Shown in pieces: positions 6,525 through 11,326 of a stretch of 11,326 nucleotides of DNA. Source of the DNA: an uncultured Veillonella sp. Lineage in GTDB: Bacteria > Bacillota > Negativicutes > Veillonellales > Veillonellaceae. Within the stretch, counting starts at the first letter, position 1, and every line of letters begins with the position of its first letter. The DNA lies in contig NZ_CAKPTN010000047.1 in assembly GCF_934190855.1 (NCBI RefSeq), positions 1 through 11,326 of the forward strand. The letters are read 5' to 3'. The notes beneath the pieces were generated by a model. It ran no database searches. It saw nothing but the letters and a program-made list of their open reading frames with translations, and was not told the DNA's origin. The translations under genes and the position numbers were made by a program.

Positions 6525-7031
6525 ATGGCAGAAGCATTAGGACAAGAATTGTTAATTGATTTATATTCCTGTGACGAAGATGCAATTTCATCCGCTACAG
6601 CTGTACAAGAAAGTGTAGCTACTGCATTTGATTTAGCTGAACTAGATGTTGATGAAATCAGTTGTCAGGTTATGGACGAGGAGATCGCCCTCCTTTCTGT
6701 TGCACCAGGCTTTCACTTTACATTGCACACATATCCTGCACTAGGTTATGTAGCAGTTGACTTGTATTCCTTCGAGCAATCCTTACCGCTCACATTAATT
6801 ATGAAAGCATTGCGCAAATCTTTCAGAGCAGAAAAGGTAAAAGCAACGAGTGTACAACGCGGTGACTTTGGTAACGAACGAGACATGAAGCCCCGTCGTA
6901 AAACTAAAATCACAACTCTTGGTCGCGTATCTCGCACAAGAATACAACTCAAACAAACAGGCGGTAAATTGAAAAAACAAAGTGCTAAGGTTATTAAAAC
7001 ATTAGCTAAAAAAAGCGGCTTAAAAAGATAG
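6525..7031 (+). CDS. SpeD/AdoMet decarboxylase-like protein lacking catalytic residues, with basic C-terminal tail
   Basis: Residues 1-113 follow the fold of bacterial S-adenosylmethionine decarboxylase: a start of GQELLIDLYSCD, then FHFTLHTYPALGYVAVDLYS, then RAEKVKATSVQRG. In the Thermotoga enzyme the self-cleavage pair is Glu62-Ser63, with Ser55, His68 and Cys83 assisting. Here positions 62, 63 and 83 are Gly, Phe and Phe. The Ser55 loop is shortened, and only His68 remains. Without Ser63 no pyruvoyl group can form, so a decarboxylase is not expected. From about residue 119 to 168 the protein is a Lys/Arg-rich tail (about 19 basic residues) with no equivalent in SpeD, perhaps for binding nucleic acid or another polyanion. 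The ATG at 6525 is chosen over 6492 because AAGAAGGTG precedes it. It is divergent from ctsR and ends at a shared terminator. Its function is unknown. Confidence 0.85.
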   Translation: MAEALGQELLIDLYSCDEDAISSATAVQESVATAFDLAELDVDEISCQVMDEEIALLSVAPGFHFTLHTYPALGYVAVDLYSFEQSLPLTLIMKALRKSFRAEKVKATSVQRGDFGNERDMKPRRKTKITTLGRVSRTRIQLKQTGGKLKKQSAKVIKTLAKKSGLKR

Positions 7032-7034
7032 CAC

Positions 7035-7064
7035 AAAAGGACTGACCTCGTGGTCAGTCCTTTT
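7035..7064. terminator. Bidirectional intrinsic terminator between convergent genes
   Basis: AAAAGGACTGACC and GGTCAGTCCTTTT form an exact 13-bp stem around TCGT. The stem has A/T runs on both sides, so it works in both directions. It serves the SpeD-like gene (stop at 7031) and the phosphatase that ends the suf operon (stop at 7079). Confidence 0.93.
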
Positions 7065-7078
7065 CTAATGTAATTAAT

Positions 7079-7762
7079 TTATCTACGAACCATTAATGCT
7101 TCAAGATCGAGAACGTCTGCAATTTCATCAACGTCATCACAGAGATATTCGGCATCAGCTTCTTTTAGTTCAGCTTCTGTACCATAACCATAAGTAACAC
7201 CGACGGAGATACAACCAAGTTCATTGGCTGCTTCTACATCATACTTACGATCCCCAACCATGAATGCCATACGATTACCATTTTCATCAGTTAATGGATT
7301 GCCACAAAGTTCAAGAGCTTTTTCAAGAATCTCCTTCTTATGTAATAATCCACTTTCATAATTAGCACCAACGATTACATCAAAGTAAGGTGTCAATTCG
7401 AAATGATCTAAAATATCCTTCGCATAATGTTCTGGTTTTGCCGTGGCTAAAGCAATTGTATATTGCTCTGTTTTACATTTAGCCAATAAGTCTACAATAT
7501 TTGGATATACTGTATTCTCAAACTTACCAATCGTTCCATACCGTTCACGAAACTTGAAATATGTTTCTTCTGCTTGCTCAAAAGTCATACCACAATGTTC
7601 TTGAAAGGCATCAACCAATGGTGGTCCTAAGAACAATTGCAACGTTTCTTCATCAGGTACGTCATAGCCAAAATGTTCTAAGGCAAATTTAATGCTTTTA
7701 AGAATACCTTCTTGAGAGTCTGTCAAAGTACCATCTAAGTCAAATAATATTGTCTTTTTCAT
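7079..7762 (-). CDS. HAD-superfamily (IA) phosphatase, phosphoglycolate-phosphatase-like
   Basis: This is a cytoplasmic Mg-dependent phosphatase of the haloacid dehalogenase family. Its 227 residues hold all four HAD motifs: FDLDGTLTDS (7-16) with the nucleophile Asp8 and acid/base Asp10, the motif II region ATAKPEHY (105-112), a motif III Lys near 142 (HKKEIL), and the acidic motif IV GDRKYDVEAA (170-179). The helical cap contains LGPPL, common in Gph-like and 5'-nucleotidase-like members. The substrate cannot be told; phosphoglycolate, pyrophosphate and nucleotides are all possible. The ATG starts one base after the sufU stop (TAATATG) and has only a weak binding site, so translation is probably coupled to sufU. 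It is the last gene of the suf transcript. Whether it serves Fe-S assembly is unknown. Confidence 0.88.
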   Translation of the reverse strand: MKKTILFDLDGTLTDSQEGILKSIKFALEHFGYDVPDEETLQLFLGPPLVDAFQEHCGMTFEQAEETYFKFRERYGTIGKFENTVYPNIVDLLAKCKTEQYTIALATAKPEHYAKDILDHFELTPYFDVIVGANYESGLLHKKEILEKALELCGNPLTDENGNRMAFMVGDRKYDVEAANELGCISVGVTYGYGTEAELKEADAEYLCDDVDEIADVLDLEALMVRR

Positions 7763-7763
7763 A

Positions 7764-8189
7764 TTATTTCTTTAAAGCCTCTTTTAACGTATGCCATGCA
7801 AGAACTGCACATTTAACACGAGCTGGCATGTTAGATATATTTTGTAATGCCATAGCATCTTCTAATTGTTCTAACTCGCTTTCATCAGTAATCTCTTTTT
7901 TGATCATACCTAAGAAAACTTCAACCAAACGAAGTGCTTCCTCTACGGATTTACCTTTAATAATGTCAATCATCATAGATGCGGAAGCTTGGCTAATAGC
8001 ACAACCAGAACCAGTATATGCTGCATCTTTTACAATGCCATCTACTACATTCACTTGTAATGTTAAATCATCACCACAACTAGGGTTATGACCATGTTCA
8101 GAAGTTGTGAATTCAGTTAACTCATGTTTATTACGTTTATCTTGGTTATGTTCCAAAATAAGTTCCGTATATAGTTGATCCATTTCCAT
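7764..8189 (-). CDS. sufU: SufU, zinc-dependent sulfur-relay/scaffold protein
   Basis: SufU takes persulfide sulfur from SufS and passes it to the SufBCD scaffold in Firmicutes. The 141 residues carry the three conserved cysteines: Cys38 in NPSCGD (with Asp40), Cys63 in TGSGCAISQASASMM, and Cys127 in RVKCAVLAW. These form the zinc site where ligand exchange with SufS occurs. A roughly 20-residue insertion between the second and third cysteines (about 84-110) separates SufU from IscU. AGGAGA lies 9 nt before the ATG at 8189; a second in-frame ATG two codons later is less well spaced. The gap to sufS is 13 nt, and the phosphatase gene starts 1 nt after its stop. Confidence 0.95.
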   Translation of the reverse strand: MEMDQLYTELILEHNQDKRNKHELTEFTTSEHGHNPSCGDDLTLQVNVVDGIVKDAAYTGSGCAISQASASMMIDIIKGKSVEEALRLVEVFLGMIKKEITDESELEQLEDAMALQNISNMPARVKCAVLAWHTLKEALKK

Positions 8190-8202
8190 TGATGGTAATC
8201 TC

Positions 8203-9432
8203 CTAATCTTTAAAGCCCATGACTGAACGAACAGTCTTCAATACTTCGAGGAAGGCATCAAGGTCTTCCTTACGAGTGTACAAGTACATACTTAAACGAG
8301 TAGATGCAGATACATTGTAGAACGCCCCTAATGGTTGCGCACAGTGGTGACCAGAACGAACACAAATACCTTTTGCATCTAAAATAGTTGCTACATCGTG
8401 AGGATGTACATCATCTATAGTGAAAGCAATTACACCATGTTTTTCTTTCGGATTTGTAGAACCGATCACATTAACATGTGGTAATTCTAACAATTTAGGC
8501 AAAATATAAGCAACGAGTTCTTCTTCATACGCTTCAATAGCATCCATACCAAAGGATTCTAAATAGTCAATAGCAGCATGTAAAGAAACAGCACCATCTG
8601 CATTTGGCGTACCAGCTTCAAATTTATATGGCAACTCATTGAACGTAGCAGATTGCTCTTTTACATATTCAATCATATCGCCACCCAACAAGAATGGAGG
8701 CATTGCTTCTAATAATGCTCTTTTACCATAGAGCACACCAATACCTTGGGACGCACACATTTTATGGCCAGAGAATACGAAGAAGTCACAATCAAGTTCT
8801 TGCACGTCAATTTTTTTATGAGGCGTAGATTGAGCACCATCAAGAACGACAACGGCACCAACAGAGTGTGCTTTTTCTGTCAATTCTTTTACAGGGAACT
8901 CCATGCCTAGAACATTACTAATATGTGCAAAAGCTACGATCTTAGTAGTTTCATCAATTTTATTGATTTCGCCGTCTTTTAAATGACCGCTTTCATCAAG
9001 GTACATATATTCCAATGTAGCCCCTGTCTTTTCAGCCACATATTGCCATGTAACTAGATTTGCATGATGTTCAGCTACAGTAATAATGATTTTATCACCT
9101 GCTTTAAGGTTATTAAGACCATAGCTATGGGCAATTAAATTCATAGATTCTGTTGTATTACGTGTAAATACAACCTCTTCTCGCTCACGGGCATTGATAA
9201 ATTCCACTACACGATCACGAGCGTTTTCATATGCTTCAGAGGCTTCAATAGCCAAAACATGGGAACCACGATGAGGATTACCATTGTGCTGAGTCATATG
9301 CTCTACTACACGATCCACTACAACTTGTGGGATTTGTGCAGTTGCACCGCTATCTAAATAGATAACGCGGTGCCCATTATGCTCTTTATGTAATATAGGA
9401 AAATCTTTATATGCTTCTGCAATAGGTCTCAT
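8203..9432 (-). CDS. sufS: SufS, group II cysteine desulfurase
   Basis: SufS is a PLP enzyme that converts cysteine to alanine and holds the released sulfur as a persulfide for Fe-S cluster assembly. The 409 residues match the family. PLP-binding features are NTTESMN (92-98), the EHHAN stretch (121-125) with the His that stacks on PLP, DGAQSTPH (198-205), and the Schiff-base Lys224 in SGHK. The catalytic Cys364 lies in RSGHHCAQPLG, the short-loop arrangement typical of SufS rather than IscS. The start is supported by AGAGGCG, just after the sufD stop codon and about 5 nt before the ATG. With SufU next to it and no SufE in view, the SufS-SufU zinc relay is the likely sulfur route. Confidence 0.97.
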   Translation of the reverse strand: MRPIAEAYKDFPILHKEHNGHRVIYLDSGATAQIPQVVVDRVVEHMTQHNGNPHRGSHVLAIEASEAYENARDRVVEFINAREREEVVFTRNTTESMNLIAHSYGLNNLKAGDKIIITVAEHHANLVTWQYVAEKTGATLEYMYLDESGHLKDGEINKIDETTKIVAFAHISNVLGMEFPVKELTEKAHSVGAVVVLDGAQSTPHKKIDVQELDCDFFVFSGHKMCASQGIGVLYGKRALLEAMPPFLLGGDMIEYVKEQSATFNELPYKFEAGTPNADGAVSLHAAIDYLESFGMDAIEAYEEELVAYILPKLLELPHVNVIGSTNPKEKHGVIAFTIDDVHPHDVATILDAKGICVRSGHHCAQPLGAFYNVSASTRLSMYLYTRKEDLDAFLEVLKTVRSVMGFKD

Positions 9433-9443
9433 AAAACGCCTCT

Positions 9444-10490
9444 TTAAATCTTATTACGTACAGCTGCTAATGCTGCTTCTTCAATCGTTTCATCACCAAT
9501 GCGATCAATAATAGGACGAATCATAGATTCAACGATGATATGTTTAGCCTCTACTTCACTAAAGCCACGGCTCATGAGGTAGAACAATTTATTATGATCA
9601 ATTTGGCCTGCACTTGCTGCATGGTTACCAACTACATTATCCTCTTTACACAACAAGAGTGGTAAAGAAATAGATTTTACAGTAGGGTCTAACAACAAGC
9701 AAATATCTTCTTCCGCACCTTCAGATGCTGTTGCACCATGAAGGAAATCAAGGGTGCCACGGAAGGATTTTTTAGCATTGCCACTAAGAGCACCTAGGTT
9801 GTGGATATCACTGACAGATTTTTTACCGCCATGGCTCATAACCATAGAAATATCGAATTTTTGCTCTTTACTTCCAAGATAAGCAATGTCATGAATCATG
9901 CGGGATTCTTTACCTACTAAATCATGATAGTAGTTCAAGATATTTTCACTACCCCCAATTTCGATATTGATATATTCAACATCAGCATTATCTTCTAATT
10001 TAGTGTATCGATGCTCGATATGTTGTACATGTTCAGGTAAAAGATTTACCTTTTTCACTACCACTTTACCAGCTGCTTTAACATCGTATTCGTTAAGGTA
10101 GCTTACATTAGTTGCTGCATCACCAGAACCAATAACAAAGAATTGAACCTCTAGTTCAGCACCTTCACCAACGATAAATTGGAATCGATTTGCTACACGA
10201 GCTGTAGCATCGATACGGATACCTACAACTTCTTTCGCATTTGCAGGAACGTTAATAGCGTAACCTTCTGCTTTTTCTACCAAAGCTTGAACAGCTTCTT
10301 TATTAGCGCCTTCATATTTGCCTTCAAATAATGCTGTGCCTACAGGCAATGGTGAAAGTATATTTTCATTCGCTTCCACAGCGATAGATTGTACTGCTGT
10401 ATCTTCTCCAGCTAGAGAGCCTACAGTATGGTTAACACGTAACCATCTGAACGTCGGTCTAGGGAGTTCATTAAATAATAATTCGCTCAT
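9444..10490 (-). CDS. sufD: SufD, Fe-S assembly scaffold subunit
   Basis: SufD forms the SufBC2D scaffold with SufB and the ATPase SufC, on which clusters are built from SufS-derived sulfur. The 348 residues show the right-handed beta-helix core followed by the family's C-terminal helical region (DHNKLFYLMSRGFSEVEAK, 298-316), which binds SufC. His290 in VGNHAAS corresponds to the conserved His360 of E. coli SufD at the cluster-assembly interface. The protein is shorter than the roughly 420-residue E. coli SufD, mainly in its N-terminal part. An AAGGAGG binding site overlaps the sufB stop and lies 5 nt before the ATG. The gap from sufB is 9 nt, so the two subunits are co-expressed. Confidence 0.93.
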   Translation of the reverse strand: MSELLFNELPRPTFRWLRVNHTVGSLAGEDTAVQSIAVEANENILSPLPVGTALFEGKYEGANKEAVQALVEKAEGYAINVPANAKEVVGIRIDATARVANRFQFIVGEGAELEVQFFVIGSGDAATNVSYLNEYDVKAAGKVVVKKVNLLPEHVQHIEHRYTKLEDNADVEYINIEIGGSENILNYYHDLVGKESRMIHDIAYLGSKEQKFDISMVMSHGGKKSVSDIHNLGALSGNAKKSFRGTLDFLHGATASEGAEEDICLLLDPTVKSISLPLLLCKEDNVVGNHAASAGQIDHNKLFYLMSRGFSEVEAKHIIVESMIRPIIDRIGDETIEEAALAAVRNKI

Positions 10491-10499
10491 AATTCCTCC

Positions 10500-11326
10500 T
10501 TAACCGATAGAACCTTCTAATTCAAGATTGATTAGGTTGTTCATTTCTACTGCATACTCAAGTGGCAATTCTTTAGAGATTGGCTCTACGAAACCACGAA
10601 CAAGCATTGCACGAGCTTCTTCTTCGCTGATACCACGAGTCATGAGATAGAAAATCGCTTCGTCAGAAATACGACCGATTTTTGCTTCATGGCCTAAGTC
10701 TACATTATCATTTTCAACGATAATTGCTGGAATTGTATCGGATTGAGACTCAGCATCAAGCATCAAGGATTCACAAGAAACTGTTGCTTTTGCATGCTCA
10801 GCATTAGGACCAATTTTCAAAAGACCACGGTAGATAGCTGCGCCACCAGATTTAGAAATAGATTTAGAGTTTACATTACTTGTTGTATATGGTGCGTTGT
10901 GAACCACTTTACAACCTGTATCAAGGAATTGACCTTCACCAGCGAATGTTACACCTGTAAATTCAGCATGTGCACCTTCACCGTTAAGAATACTCATTGG
11001 ATACAAGCAAGAAACTCGGGAACCAAAGGAACCAGATACCCACTCAATTGTACCATTTTTACCTACTACACAACGTTTTGTGTTAAGGTTGTACATATTT
11101 TTGGACCAGTTTTCAATTGTAGAATAACGCAATGTAGCATTATCTTTTACGAACAATTCAACGGCACCTGCATGAAGGTTAGATACGTCATATTTAGGAG
11201 CGGAACAACCTTCGATAAAGTGCAATTTAGCACCTTCTTCTACGATGATCATCGTATGTTCGAACTGACCAGCACCCGGTGCATTCAAACGGAAGTAGGA
11301 TTGCAATGGAATATCTACTTGTACAC
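10500..11326 (-). CDS. sufB: SufB, Fe-S assembly scaffold subunit, N-terminus outside window
   Basis: SufB is the cluster-building subunit of the SufBC2D complex. The frame is open through the window edge; the TTG at 11306 is an internal leucine within VDIPLQSYFRLN, a highly conserved SufB stretch, so the real start lies beyond 11326. About 275 C-terminal residues of an expected 465 or so are present. The Cys encoded at 10773-10775, in VSCESLMLD, matches E. coli Cys405, which receives sulfur. The C-terminal SufC-binding region reads RISDEAIFYLMTRGISEEEA and the protein ends in LELEGSIG, typical of Firmicute SufB. It is followed 9 nt later by sufD. SufC is expected upstream, outside the window. 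Confidence 0.96.
   Translation of the reverse strand, partial: VQVDIPLQSYFRLNAPGAGQFEHTMIIVEEGAKLHFIEGCSAPKYDVSNLHAGAVELFVKDNATLRYSTIENWSKNMYNLNTKRCVVGKNGTIEWVSGSFGSRVSCLYPMSILNGEGAHAEFTGVTFAGEGQFLDTGCKVVHNAPYTTSNVNSKSISKSGGAAIYRGLLKIGPNAEHAKATVSCESLMLDAESQSDTIPAIIVENDNVDLGHEAKIGRISDEAIFYLMTRGISEEEARAMLVRGFVEPISKELPLEYAVEMNNLINLELEGSIG

Noticed and set aside
6746..7036. Minus-strand frames opposite the SpeD-like gene
   Set aside because: They would run across the terminator hairpin and lie antisense to a gene with clear homology. Their hydrophobic look is the complement of the Lys-rich tail.
7750..8091. Plus-strand frame opposite sufU
   Set aside because: It is antisense to a clearly conserved gene, with no ribosome binding site.
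10500..11306. TTG at 11306 as a true start of sufB
   Set aside because: It is an internal Leu in a conserved SufB stretch, and the frame continues open to the window edge.

Overview
The window is an AT-rich stretch of a low-GC Firmicute-type chromosome. All genes but one are on the minus strand, so the layout below follows transcription from high to low coordinates. The intact ctsR-mcsA-mcsB-clpC-radA gene order, the SufU-type Fe-S scaffold and the protein sequences suggest a Negativicute, most likely Veillonella or a close relative. That assignment is my recognition of the sequences, not a database result.

Region 1 (11326 to 7079, minus strand) is an iron-sulfur assembly operon: sufB (5' end outside the window), sufD, sufS, sufU and a HAD-family phosphatase. 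The gaps are 1 to 13 nt and the ribosome binding sites lie on or beside upstream stop codons. SufS supplies persulfide sulfur, SufU relays it, and SufB/SufD (with SufC, presumably just outside the window) form the scaffold. A strong bidirectional hairpin (7035-7064) closes the operon and also ends the convergent gene at 6525-7031.

Region 2 (6200-7031) is a regulatory hub. The only plus-strand gene encodes an S-adenosylmethionine decarboxylase-like protein. It has lost the Ser, Glu and Cys residues needed for pyruvoyl formation and catalysis, and it carries a Lys/Arg-rich tail. It is transcribed divergently from ctsR across about 325 bp that is dense in TTTGAC/GTCAAA half-sites. The ctsR promoter (TTGACT-17-TATAAT) has a CtsR-box-like direct repeat inside its spacer.

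Region 3 (6199 to 1) is the class III heat-shock / protein-arginine-phosphorylation locus. CtsR is the repressor, McsA the zinc-binding activator, McsB the arginine kinase and ClpC the Hsp100 unfoldase that feeds ClpP. RadA, a DNA-repair ATPase, follows and is cut by the window edge. CtsR, McsA and McsB are tightly coupled. clpC is set apart by 238 bp containing a 17-bp tandem repeat, a candidate promoter with an embedded dyad, and a hairpin. radA is separated from clpC by 169 bp with an extended -10 candidate and a perfect 14-bp hairpin.

I saw no tRNA, rRNA, CRISPR array, insertion sequence or prophage signal. The most unusual item is the apparently dead SpeD-family protein with its basic tail, sharing a control region with the CtsR stress operon.
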